Source of the DNA: JADJYF01 sp043782755
Lineage (GTDB): Bacteria > Pseudomonadota > Gammaproteobacteria > Ga0077536
Direction: 5' to 3'
DNA length: 9,626 nucleotides
Assembly: GCA_043782755.1 (NCBI GenBank)
Contig: JAYWAC010000275.1
Span: 1-9,626 of the forward strand
Position numbers and translations under genes: made by a program. This document shows positions 1 to 6,999 of the stretch, one piece after another (positions within the stretch are counted from its first letter, which is position 1; the number at the start of each line of letters is the position of its first letter). The notes beneath the pieces are model-generated. The model did no database searches, was not told the DNA's origin, and saw only the letters and a list, made by a program, of their open reading frames with translations.

Positions 1-739
1 CCAGGCCCCCGACGTAGACGCCCATGACCTCGCAGTAGATGAAAGGCAGAAGTGGTGTGTGATAGAGCGGATTGGCGTGTATCGAGTCGGTGGTGTTGAA
101 AACCGTTGCGGCATCGAGGGTGCGATGCTCGGGCACGAAAAGATCGTGCGCGATGACATCGTTGCTGCCAGTACCCGACATACCACTCATGAACCAAACG
201 TCATCGACCTCGATGTCCTCCTTGCGTACCACGAACGCCCGCCCGTCAGGTCCGCCGGACTTCATAAGGATTACCCAGTCCGCGTGCATGATGCCGGACG
301 AGTAGCTCGAGCGACCGTTGACTTCGTAGCCGCCCGCTACTTGCTTTACCGTGAGCATAGGCGAAGGCTGGATGGGCGCCATCGTGTAGGGTTTGTCGGC
401 GAAGAACTCGCGTTGGGCTTTTTCCGGAAATTTCGTCAGCATCCAGTTATGACCCAGATAGAAGGCGGTTACCCAGGCCGTTGACATACACGATTGGGCA
501 AGTGCTCGTCCAACCGCGGTCAGCGTCTCAAGCCCAAGTTCGAGACCACCAAATCGTTTAGGTACCAACATGCGCATGATGTCGGCTTCGATGAGCTCAC
601 GAATGGTATCGTCGTGCGGCCTTCGAATCGCTTCAGCTTCTTGAGCTCGGGCAGCGATGCCCGGCAGCAACTCACCTACTCGTTCGAGCAACTCGCCGCC
701 ACTCACCTTTGTGTCATGTAAAGATTGTGTAGCCGTCAT
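1..739 (-). CDS. Acyl-CoA dehydrogenase-like flavin-dependent monooxygenase (HsaA/HpaH/indole monooxygenase type), C-terminus cut by window edge
   Basis: The minus strand is open from an ATG at 739 to the window edge, giving 246 codons with no stop; the family is usually about 390-400 residues, so roughly 60% is present. An SD-like GGAGAACGGAAG lies just before the ATG. The opening helices are followed by LVPKRFGGLE (58-67), CMSTAWV (84-90), a central beta domain with GGYEVNGRSSYSSG (136-149) and HADWV (152-156), and GTGSNDV (189-195). This layout is that of two-component group D flavin monooxygenases, which take reduced flavin from a separate reductase and hydroxylate phenols or indoles; true acyl-CoA dehydrogenases differ in these loops. 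Substrate cannot be read from the sequence. No flavin reductase is visible in the window, and it may lie past the left edge. The gene follows the P450 at 898-2073 on the same strand after 158 bp. I am sure of the superfamily, but its role here is inferred from neighbours. Confidence 0.85.
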   Translation of the reverse strand, partial: MTATQSLHDTKVSGGELLERVGELLPGIAARAQEAEAIRRPHDDTIRELIEADIMRMLVPKRFGGLELGLETLTAVGRALAQSCMSTAWVTAFYLGHNWMLTKFPEKAQREFFADKPYTMAPIQPSPMLTVKQVAGGYEVNGRSSYSSGIMHADWVILMKSGGPDGRAFVVRKEDIEVDDVWFMSGMSGTGSNDVIAHDLFVPEHRTLDAATVFNTTDSIHANPLYHTPLLPFIYCEVMGVYVGGL

Positions 740-897
740 TGTCTTCCGTTCTCCGGTTCATTTAGTGGGCACAAACAGGTCCGTTCAAACCAAGCAAGAT
801 GTTGGCCCGCGATTGCTGAAAGCAGCCCGATGCGCGACCGAGCGATAATGTACCGTACAATCTGCACATTGCATTTCTCCCGACAGCTCAATACTTG
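740..897. other. Intergenic stretch with an 11-bp dyad
   Basis: This gap separates the P450 stop from the start of the flavin monooxygenase, both on the minus strand. At 849-859 it holds a perfect dyad, TGTAC-C-GTACA, which could be a protein-binding site for separate control of the monooxygenase gene. I see no good -35/-10 pair, no terminator with a T-run and no small gene. Confidence 0.3.
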
Positions 898-2073
898 TCA
901 GTGAACGCGTACATCGAGGTGCCGGAATCCGCGCAAGGTATTGTTCAGCACCCGCTCGGATGATACGCATTCGAAGCAGCTGACCGTCGCTGCCAGCGCG
1001 CTGAAAAGTGCCGCCATCTCGAGTTTCGCTAAATTCAAACCAATACAGGCATGCTCGCCGTAGCCGAACGCGAGATGTCGCGCTACACCCTCGCGCCGAA
1101 TGTCGAAGGTCTCTGGATTGGTCCAGCGCCGTTCGTCGCGATTTGCCGAACCGTAAAGTACGATGACGCGCGAATCGGCGGGAAGTGTTACCCCGTCAAA
1201 TTCGTGATCGGCAACAGCGTACCGGGAGAATCCCTGAATCGGGGATTCCATTCGCAGAATCTCATTGATGGCGCTTGGGATTAGGCTCGGATCATCCCGC
1301 AGAAGTTGCCACTGGTCGGGATTGTTCGCAAAAAGCCAGATCGCACTGCCGATGGCAAAGATAGTCGTGTCAAGCGACGGTGCGACATAGGATAAGGCCA
1401 TCAACCGCGCTTCGTTGTCACTAATCTCACGATTGTCGGCGGCGTCGTGCAGCATCTCAGCCCAGCTTCCTGGCTTTAGCTTGCCGCGGACACACTGTGT
1501 CATTGCGTAGTTATACATTTCTTGAAACGTATCGAGTGCTGTTGTTGCGCGGTCGTTGAGAGGCCCGAAGGAGTCAAAATTTGCAGCGGCCCATTCCAAC
1601 ATGCGTTCGCGGCCTTCCTCAGGTAAACCGACCAGATTCGACACAATGGCAAGAGGAAGATGCTGTGCGAGCTCCGTCGCCGCATCGAAGGACCCGCGAT
1701 GGACGAGGCGTTCGACTAGCGCGTTAGCCTCGTGCGTAATCGTGTCACGCAGCTCGCCCAATGCGCGCGGACTCAGCGGCCGCGCCTCAACTCGTCTGAT
1801 TCGTGCGTGCTCGCTTCCGTCAGTACACAAGCCGATACCTCCTTTAAAAGCGTTGTTGACGGTGTCGTTCATCATCACGCCGTTTCCCGAGATAAACACA
1901 TCTGGTCTGGAAAGAATTTCCTTGACGACCTCGTATCTGCCGGTGACGTACATCCCGAGCTTGGCCAAATATACGACGGCACCTAGTGCTCGAATGGCTT
2001 CATAGTTGCGATAAGGTTCAAGCAGGCTATTGTCGCAATACAAATCAATGTCGGACGATTCAATCGTAGTCAT
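898..2073 (-). CDS. Cytochrome P450 with APSLDTT-type I-helix, class I
   Basis: This is a soluble bacterial P450 of 391 residues, a normal length. From the chosen start, the I-helix motif is APSLDTT (231-237), with D235-T236 as the proton-relay acid-alcohol pair and Pro-Ser where AGxDTT proteins have Ala-Gly. The ExxR pair is E271-R274, and the heme-ligand loop is FGYGEHACIG (336-345) with C343 as the thiolate. The start is the ATG at 2073, which has GAGGGAAA at SD distance; an upstream in-frame ATG at 2127 would add 18 lysine-rich residues and has no SD. Such enzymes need a ferredoxin and reductase, and neither is in the window. The tract 1501-1560 is 45% GC, well below the reductase gene to the right, so the gene may have a separate origin. 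Oxidation or O-dealkylation of an aromatic substrate is a guess from context. Confidence 0.93.
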   Translation of the reverse strand: MTTIESSDIDLYCDNSLLEPYRNYEAIRALGAVVYLAKLGMYVTGRYEVVKEILSRPDVFISGNGVMMNDTVNNAFKGGIGLCTDGSEHARIRRVEARPLSPRALGELRDTITHEANALVERLVHRGSFDAATELAQHLPLAIVSNLVGLPEEGRERMLEWAAANFDSFGPLNDRATTALDTFQEMYNYAMTQCVRGKLKPGSWAEMLHDAADNREISDNEARLMALSYVAPSLDTTIFAIGSAIWLFANNPDQWQLLRDDPSLIPSAINEILRMESPIQGFSRYAVADHEFDGVTLPADSRVIVLYGSANRDERRWTNPETFDIRREGVARHLAFGYGEHACIGLNLAKLEMAALFSALAATVSCFECVSSERVLNNTLRGFRHLDVRVH

Positions 2074-2262
2074 TCTCGCTTTCCCTCGGTGCTCGCTTTG
2101 CTTGAATTTCTTTTTTTGTTCGGTCATATGTTCACGAAGCCTGGACGATGTCCTCTACCCTTAGCAAGTTTCGGCTATCAATTATTCGCGCGACCTCTTC
2201 AACGTCGAACGCATGTTCGCTCGCATGGTCTGCGCGCGGCCGACGTTGTGGTTGTGGTCCGG
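2074..2262. other. Intergenic region between maleylacetate reductase and P450 genes
   Basis: Both flanking genes are on the minus strand, so this gap holds the 3' end of the reductase transcript and the likely promoter of the P450. A short dyad, CGAAC-GCAT-GTTCG, lies at 2206-2219. It lacks a T-run, so it is not a convincing terminator. No confident promoter hexamers were found. Confidence 0.3.
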
Positions 2263-3321
2263 TCATGCGGGGGGCGCGCCCTCCCAGGCGCGCTGTAGGA
2301 GTTCACGCAGCGCCTCGCGGTGCAACGCGCACGGGTTGGGGTAGGGCGTCTGCACGGCCAAGTCAGCAGCAAGGTCCAGATCATCTTCAAGCATGCCGAG
2401 GCTGCGCAGTGAGGTCGGTGCGCCTAATCGGCACGCCAGGCCGTGCAGATCCTGGGGTACGCGGTCGATGCCGAGGGCGCGCGCCATGATCTTCATTGCC
2501 TGCGATGCGGCCGACGCATTGTAGGCGAGCGCGTGCGGCAGGATGGCGCTGTGCGTCTCGGCATGCGGCAGACTGAAGCTGCCACCCAACGTGTGACATA
2601 ACTTATGGTGCAGGCCCATGGACACATGACCGAGTACAGTACCCGCGAGCCAGGCGCCGTAGAGCGCTTCGCTGCGCGCAGCAATATCGTGCGGGTTCAC
2701 CTGGATGCGTGGCAACGCGTCAGCCAGCGCGCGGAGCGCCTCCGCCGCCATCAACGCGATGATTGGACTGCCATCTTGAGCGTAAAGACCTTCGGCGGCA
2801 TGGGCGATTGCGTTCATGCCGCTAGTGATGCTCATGGAGTAGGGCAGCGTGAGCGTGAGTTCGGGGTCGTAAATCACACTGCGCGGCAACACGCGCAGGT
2901 CGCGACCGGTCTTCTTCAGGCCACCTTCGGTCAGACCATAAATGGGTGTTACCTCCGAGCCCGCATAGGTGGTCGGCACCGCAACGATGGGCAGCGAGGA
3001 GGTCAATGCGATGGCTTTTGCTAGTCCCAACGTCGATCCGCCGCCAACTGCGATGCAGCCATCCGCTCCCAGCTGCGCCGCCACGGCGCGCGCTTCGACT
3101 GCTGCCTCGATGGGCACATGCATCACCGCCCCGCTAAATACCCCGACGCTTCGTGCGGCCAGCAACGTTGCAACTCGCTCGCCAAGCGCCGCTTGTTGAG
3201 GCGTTGTCAACACCAGCGCCTTGGAAATGCCAAGGACCTTCAGCTCCGCCGGCAGTCCGGCTAGCGACCCAGCACCGAAGATGATGCGGCTGCTCTGCGC
3301 GCTATAGATGAAGGGCGTCAC
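2263..3321 (-). CDS. Maleylacetate reductase (iron-alcohol-dehydrogenase fold)
   Basis: The protein has 352 residues, the usual size for this family. It catalyses NAD(P)H-dependent reduction of maleylacetate to 3-oxoadipate, the step linking hydroquinone, hydroxyquinol and chloroaromatic pathways to central metabolism. Visible motifs are the nucleotide-binding GGGST (93-97), PTTYAGSEVTPIYG (116-129), KKTGRDLRVLPRSVIYDP (136-153), TSGMNAIAHAAEGLYA (166-181) and the histidine cluster LHHKLCHTLGG (237-247). Together these are diagnostic of maleylacetate reductases such as TfdF/LinF/PcpE rather than ordinary Fe-dependent alcohol dehydrogenases. The start is a GTG at 3321, with GGAG eight bases upstream. 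This GTG overlaps the TGA of the hydrolase gene as GTGA, which indicates translational coupling. It is the last gene of the dioxygenase-hydrolase-reductase operon and fits as its final step. Family assignment is strong; nucleotide preference is unknown. Confidence 0.93.
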   Translation of the reverse strand: MTPFIYSAQSSRIIFGAGSLAGLPAELKVLGISKALVLTTPQQAALGERVATLLAARSVGVFSGAVMHVPIEAAVEARAVAAQLGADGCIAVGGGSTLGLAKAIALTSSLPIVAVPTTYAGSEVTPIYGLTEGGLKKTGRDLRVLPRSVIYDPELTLTLPYSMSITSGMNAIAHAAEGLYAQDGSPIIALMAAEALRALADALPRIQVNPHDIAARSEALYGAWLAGTVLGHVSMGLHHKLCHTLGGSFSLPHAETHSAILPHALAYNASAASQAMKIMARALGIDRVPQDLHGLACRLGAPTSLRSLGMLEDDLDLAADLAVQTPYPNPCALHREALRELLQRAWEGAPPA

Positions 3322-4004
3322 CGAGCACGCTCCATCGCACCGAGCAACATCGTTCGCACGATGGCGATTTCTTCGGCGCTGACCTCGTGAGTCGAGCCTG
3401 CGGCGATGCGCTCACTGACCTGCGCGCCGGCCACACGGAAGGCGGCGCCGGTTTCTAGAATGCGTGCCGCCGGTACCCAAGGGTCGTCGTCTCGATCGGA
3501 AAGGAACACCGGCATGCCGCAAAAATCTCTTCCGGCACCATCCCAGTGGATGCCAGGGGGGCCGATCAAGCCGCCCGTGAGAGCGATCAACGCGCGGTAA
3601 CGCTGGCGGCTGTGCCACACGTACTCGCAACTAAGGCAGGCGCCTTGTGAAAAGCCCATCACCACTTGGCGATCCAGTCCGAAGCCTTCGTTGGCTAGAT
3701 CGGCGCTGAGCGCAGTCACGCGCGCCAGTGCGTGATCCAGCTCTGGCTGGTTGGTTTCCCGGGGCTCCATGAATGGCGCCGGATACCAGGTGTTGTCGGA
3801 AGCTGTCGGCGCTAGCCAGGCCACATCCGGGAGGTCGAGGCGGCGCACGATGCAATCGAACATGTCGGCCGGCGTCTGCGCGCGGCCGTGTAATAGCAGC
3901 ACCGCAACGCGGGCTTGTCGCAGTGGTGCGCCGAACACGCTCAGGGGCGTGTGCAGGTGGTGTTGGTAGGATGCTGTCGTCACTAACCCGGCACTGCGGT
4001 TCAA
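3318..4004 (-). CDS. Alpha/beta hydrolase of the phospholipase/carboxylesterase family (MhqD-like)
   Basis: This is a 228-residue single-domain serine hydrolase. The oxyanion-hole strand ends in LLLHGRAQ (36-43). The nucleophile elbow is GFSQGA with S119, the acid is D174 in DDDPWVP (172-178), and the histidine is H206 in GSTHEVS (203-209). The spacing matches the carboxylesterase family that includes Bacillus MhqD, a hydrolase co-expressed with hydroquinone dioxygenases. The most upstream start is a TTG at 4004, whose TTGA overlaps the dioxygenase stop; it has no clear SD, so coupled re-initiation is likely. A GTG at 3983 is an alternative that would shorten the protein by seven residues. 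Placed between the ring-cleavage enzyme and maleylacetate reductase, it probably hydrolyses an ester- or acyl-type ring-fission product to maleylacetate (inference). A simple detoxifying thioesterase or esterase role cannot be ruled out. Confidence 0.87.
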   Translation of the reverse strand: MNRSAGLVTTASYQHHLHTPLSVFGAPLRQARVAVLLLHGRAQTPADMFDCIVRRLDLPDVAWLAPTASDNTWYPAPFMEPRETNQPELDHALARVTALSADLANEGFGLDRQVVMGFSQGACLSCEYVWHSRQRYRALIALTGGLIGPPGIHWDGAGRDFCGMPVFLSDRDDDPWVPAARILETGAAFRVAGAQVSERIAAGSTHEVSAEEIAIVRTMLLGAMERAR

Positions 4005-4960
4005 TACGTCAATGGCGAGAGAAAGGCCAAGATTTCCGCGCTGCGCTCGGCGAACGCCGGTGGCACCTGGAAGCTTTTGCCCAGCGATTCATAAGGCTCG
4101 TCAATAGTGAAGCCAGTGGGCTTGGAAACAGTCGCTTCGAACATCGCACCGCCAGGCGTGCGCACGTAGATGGATTCGAAGTAGCCGCGGTCCTTACGCT
4201 CAGAGGTGTCGGTGAAACCGAGACCTTCAAGCCTTGCCTTGATGGCGTCCTGCGCGTCGTAACTTTCCACCTGAAACGCGCAGTGGTGTACCACGCCCTC
4301 GCCAAAGGTCCAGCTGGCCTGCGGCATGTTCGGTTCCAGCGCGAAGTCGACAAACTTCCCCGAACCGCCGTCACCGAAAGCATAGCGAACGAATTTGCCG
4401 TCGCGCGCAACTTCGCGCCCGCTCCAGCCGATGCCCATGAACTCCTGCGAGGGTTCCAGTTCGCGCACATTAACCGTGATGGTGTGCGTGCCGCGTATGG
4501 CCAGTTCGGCCGGTACGTCGCCGTTTGAATAGGGCAGGCGCGCGTCGTTAGCGGTGCCGATCAATTCGTAGGCGATGCCGCACGGGTGTGCGAAGCCGAG
4601 CACCTTCTCGCCGAATCGTTCGCTAATGCCGGGCACGAAACCGTGCGTAACCAGACGTTGGTGCCAGAAATCTAGCCCTGAAACGGGCACCGCGAGCGCC
4701 AGCGTGCCGATCTGCCCGGTGCCCGGTCGGCCTTTGCGGCCGGATTGGCGCATCGGAAAGCTGGTGACCAGGGTGCTTTCGTCACCGTGATCATTGCCGT
4801 AATAAAGGTGATAGATGGGCACAGTGCCGTCATAGAGCGCGGTCTTCTTTACGCTTTTGAGCGACAGCACCTTGGTGTGGAAGTCGTAGTCCTCCTGCGC
4901 GTCGCCCACGCACAGGGTGATGTGGTGGTGGCGCTGGATGGTCGGGGCGGCTGCGCTCAT
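4001..4960 (-). CDS. Hydroquinone-type ring-cleavage dioxygenase (PcpA/LinE/MhqO-like, vicinal oxygen chelate fold)
   Basis: The protein has 319 residues, close to the 320 or so of PcpA and LinE. It has two VOC-fold modules. The Fe(II) ligands can be read as H13 (HHHITLCV), H226 (VVHHCAFQV) and E275 (GAMFEAT). Second-sphere residues I recall from PcpA are also present: H12, T15, H225, R258 and Y265 in RGYFESIYVRTPGG. The family opens para-hydroquinones between a hydroxylated carbon and its substituted or unsubstituted neighbour. Chlorohydroquinones give maleylacetates, and hydroquinone gives hydroxymuconic semialdehyde. The start is the ATG at 4960, preceded by GTGGAG five bases upstream; an in-frame start at 5014 adds 18 residues without support. 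It is the first gene of the operon, and its TGA overlaps the hydrolase start. The preferred ring substituent is unknown, and its conserved neighbour is the best clue. Confidence 0.92.
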   Translation of the reverse strand: MSAAAPTIQRHHHITLCVGDAQEDYDFHTKVLSLKSVKKTALYDGTVPIYHLYYGNDHGDESTLVTSFPMRQSGRKGRPGTGQIGTLALAVPVSGLDFWHQRLVTHGFVPGISERFGEKVLGFAHPCGIAYELIGTANDARLPYSNGDVPAELAIRGTHTITVNVRELEPSQEFMGIGWSGREVARDGKFVRYAFGDGGSGKFVDFALEPNMPQASWTFGEGVVHHCAFQVESYDAQDAIKARLEGLGFTDTSERKDRGYFESIYVRTPGGAMFEATVSKPTGFTIDEPYESLGKSFQVPPAFAERSAEILAFLSPLTY

Positions 4961-5014
4961 GTTGGCTCCACGGGGTGCGACTCGATGGGCCCGATGGTCG
5001 GGCGGTTGCTGCAC

Positions 5015-5043
5015 ATCCTAGGAAGCTCACTAGGGAGCTACAA
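5015..5043 (-). promoter_or_regulatory. Candidate promoter of the ring-cleavage operon
   Basis: Read on the minus strand, TTGTAG (5038-5043) and TAGGAT (5015-5020) are separated by exactly 17 bases and would start transcription near 5008, about 48 bases before the dioxygenase ATG. The -35 box is poor (3 of 6), as is usual for activator-dependent promoters. Short dyads overlap the spacer: CCTAG/CTAGG at 5017-5034 and AGCTC/GAGCT at 5024-5039. Assignment is by inspection only. Confidence 0.45.
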
Positions 5044-5050
5044 GACAGTG

Positions 5051-5083
5051 GCGCCCGAACAGACTGTTCTCGCGCCGCGCGAA
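5051..5083. promoter_or_regulatory. Two overlapping dyads, candidate LysR operator
   Basis: A perfect dyad, GAACAG-A-CTGTTC, occupies 5057-5069 and extends imperfectly to 5051-5075, with 10 of 12 base pairs matching. A second dyad, TTCTCGCG-C-CGCGCGAA, at 5067-5083 has 7 of 8 pairs and shares the TTC. Their centres lie about 55 and 67 bases upstream of the inferred transcription start. LysR-type activators commonly bind there. The LysR gene next door is the natural candidate protein. Confidence 0.5.
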
Positions 5084-5114
5084 CCAACACTTCGCTTGTC
5101 CCCCAACAGCCTCC

Positions 5115-6053
5115 CTACAGGGACCGCGAGATCAAGCCGCGTGCTATCAGCGGTTTGTCCCAAGGCGGATCGTCGTCGGGACTCGGCGCCAGGCTTTCGA
5201 GGAATAGTTTGAGCTTGAGCTGTCCACGCTGCGCCGCCGGGAACACCGCCGATAGCCAGAAGGTCGGCATGCGGTGTTCGGGTAGCACCATCTGCAAACG
5301 GCCCGAAAGTAGGTCGTCCGATGCGACAAAGGTGGGGATGCACACGATACCGTGGCCGGCGATGGCGTAGTCGCGTAACAAATGCACGCTGTTTGTGCGC
5401 AGGCGAGGATTAAGTTGCAGTTCTTCCTGCCGCGGGCCGTTGCGGAAGACCCAGCGATCGCGCGTGGGGTAGCGCGAATAGAGGCCCAGGCGATGGCGCA
5501 TCAAGTCCTGCGGCTCAGTCAGTGCGCTATGCTGCTGCAAATAGGCCGGCGCGGCGCAAAACACGCCCCGCCAGGCGAAGAGCTTGCGCGCCACCAGTGC
5601 GTCCGACACCGGCTCGAAGATCTGCAACACGCAGTCATACCCCTCCCGCACCGGGTCGACCACCGCGTCGCTGATCACTAGGTCGAGTGTGATAGCGGGA
5701 TAGTCGTCTTGGAAGCGCCCGACCAGACCACCAAAGTGGCCGAGCACAAAGCCCGGCAGCGCGTGCACCTTCAAAACCCCACTTGGTGCGCCGCTAAGAT
5801 CGCGCATCTGGTCGACGAGTTCGGTCGCACGGCCGACCAAATGCGCGCATTCTTCGTAGAAAGCTTGGCCAGCTTGCGACAGGCTGACGTTGCGCGTGTT
5901 ACGCACCAGCAGCGGCGTGCCGATGGATAGTTCCAACTGCTGGATGCGAGTACTGACGACAGACTTGGAAACCCCAAGCAGGCGTGCGGCTTCGGCGTAA
6001 CTGCTCGTCTGCGCGACGCGCACAAATGCTTCGATACCTTGCAATCTGTCCAT
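5115..6053 (-). CDS. LysR-type transcriptional regulator
   Basis: The protein has 312 residues and standard LysR architecture. A winged helix-turn-helix lies at about residues 3-60, with AEAARLLGVSKSVVSTRIQQ as the helix-turn-helix core and LSQAGQAFY as the usual continuation. A co-inducer-binding domain fills the rest. The C-terminus carries an extra proline/aspartate-rich tail (PSPDDDPPWDKP). The start is the ATG at 6053; a TTG directly before it is possible, and neither has a strong SD. The gene lies upstream of the ring-cleavage operon on the same strand, with a 154-bp gap that holds dyads and a promoter-like pair. Control of that operon in response to a phenolic or hydroquinone inducer is therefore likely. 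This differs from the classic divergent LysR arrangement, so autoregulation by the same site is not obvious. Family is certain, target inferred. Confidence 0.93.
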   Translation of the reverse strand: MDRLQGIEAFVRVAQTSSYAEAARLLGVSKSVVSTRIQQLELSIGTPLLVRNTRNVSLSQAGQAFYEECAHLVGRATELVDQMRDLSGAPSGVLKVHALPGFVLGHFGGLVGRFQDDYPAITLDLVISDAVVDPVREGYDCVLQIFEPVSDALVARKLFAWRGVFCAAPAYLQQHSALTEPQDLMRHRLGLYSRYPTRDRWVFRNGPRQEELQLNPRLRTNSVHLLRDYAIAGHGIVCIPTFVASDDLLSGRLQMVLPEHRMPTFWLSAVFPAAQRGQLKLKLFLESLAPSPDDDPPWDKPLIARGLISRSL

Positions 6054-6291
6054 CAACTGCTATCACAACATAGCCACCTGGAGATGTCATTGCGGAAAGT
6101 ATGAAGATTGCCGAGCTTCAGAGCGTGATCTGGGTGCCGACCTCACCCGGCGCGAGCGTGCGTCAGGTGTTCTCGCTCATCGCACTGAAACCAATCTCGC
6201 GGTCGTTGCCGCGCAGGCCGGTGGCGCAGAGTAGAGGCGTTCCAGTCCTGCGGTTACTGGGACACTGCCAGACCGCCGCTCGCGGCCACCC
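6054..6291. other. Intergenic region upstream of the LysR gene
   Basis: This gap lies between the cupin stop and the LysR start, both on the minus strand. It is GC-rich and shows no repeat, RNA gene or recognisable protein in any frame. A plus-strand open frame from 6101 crosses into the cupin gene and looks like chance coding. The minus-strand frame after the cupin stop encodes 42 plausible but unrecognised residues. The LysR promoter must lie here, but I cannot place it. Confidence 0.3.
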
Positions 6292-6735
6292 TCATTGCTT
6301 GTCAGGGACCGTTAGGGCGTGGTCACTGGAATCCACGACAAACGTCGCTAGCATGCGCGCCGGGTTCTGCATGCTGGCGTTCTCGCTGATGCGGTGTTTT
6401 GCACCCGGCACTTCGTAGAAGGTCTCGCCCGCCTTGTAGATCTTGGCGGGCGCGCCATCAACCTGACTGCGAATCTCACCAGATAGCACATAGACGTAGA
6501 TAAACGCTGACGCGGCGTGACTGTGTGAGATTGAGCTGGCGCCGGGCGCATGGTTCACCACGACGCTAATCAAATTCTTGCCAGGAACATTCGGGATCTC
6601 GTGCTCGAAAACCGGGGTAACCGTCTCCTGGAGTGGGGGAGTGTTGGCCGCCGACTCGGCGAACAAGGTAAGCGGTGCGATTAGGCTTGCCAGCGCAATT
6701 AGTCTGATCACAAAGTTCGTCCTTTGTATCTGCAT
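6292..6735 (-). CDS. Exported cupin-domain protein
   Basis: The protein has 147 residues. It begins with a signal peptide: basic MQIQR followed by a hydrophobic stretch through about residue 25, with a likely cleavage near 26-30, so it should act in the periplasm. A single cupin barrel follows. Motif 1 supplies H71 and H73 (SHSHAASAF), but the usual glutamate a few residues on is replaced by Ala/Phe. Motif 2 supplies H114 in YEVPGAKHRISEN. Metal binding by three histidines is plausible. Many bacterial homologues share the YVLSGEIRSQVDG segment, and their function is not established. The chosen ATG at 6735 gives a normal n-region; a GTG at 6765, with AGGA nine bases upstream, would add ten residues and is a real alternative. 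It lies upstream of the LysR gene on the same strand. Its link to aromatic catabolism rests on position only. Confidence 0.8.
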   Translation of the reverse strand: MQIQRTNFVIRLIALASLIAPLTLFAESAANTPPLQETVTPVFEHEIPNVPGKNLISVVVNHAPGASSISHSHAASAFIYVYVLSGEIRSQVDGAPAKIYKAGETFYEVPGAKHRISENASMQNPARMLATFVVDSSDHALTVPDKQ

Positions 6736-6902
6736 TGACTCGTGATTTTCACAAGTGGAATTCACAGCAGTAGATCCTGCGCTCGTTGTCGTTGTTTGTT
6801 TCTGCTCGCATACCTCCGGTTATCATTGAACAGGCGCGGGTCGAACGATTCCGCCGTATCTGCGCCGACATGCTGAGGACGCCTCCCGGCCTTGAAAATA
6901 AA
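6736..6902. other. Intergenic region upstream of the cupin gene
   Basis: Apart from the cupin leader, no gene can be supported here. On the minus strand a 25-codon frame (MITGGMRAETNN...) starts near 6826 and ends at TGA just before the cupin ATG. Its SD (GGAGG) lies inside the frame and only one base from the next ATG, so a leader peptide is doubtful. The cupin promoter was not located. Confidence 0.25.
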
Positions 6903-6921
6903 GGGTGTAGGTCTGAAACTG
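6903..6921 (+). repeat. Terminal inverted repeat, left copy
   Basis: This 19-base repeat matches the reverse complement of 7064-7082 at 17 positions and is directly preceded by AAATAAA. Confidence 0.65.
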
Positions 6922-6999
6922 ATTATCTAAAAATGCCGCGACTCCGGAGTTCTGCGAATTTCGATCTGGGTGTTACTACGCTCTGTACCAACACACATT

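Noticed and set aside
59..721. Plus-strand open frames in the first 0.7 kb
   Set aside because: They lie opposite the flavin monooxygenase gene, show no domain and have no SD, whereas the minus-strand frame gives clear family motifs from its ATG to the window edge.
2206..2219. Dyad CGAAC-GCAT-GTTCG as terminator of the reductase operon
   Set aside because: The stem is only five pairs and no T-run follows on the minus strand, so it was kept only as a note in the intergenic entry.
3773..4528. 251-codon plus-strand frame
   Set aside because: It is antisense to the dioxygenase and hydrolase, arises from their GC-rich third positions, and its translation is arginine-rich without motifs.
6101..6418. 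Plus-strand frame between the LysR and cupin genes, considered as a gene remnant
   Set aside because: It runs into the antisense of the cupin gene, and no segment resembles a known family.
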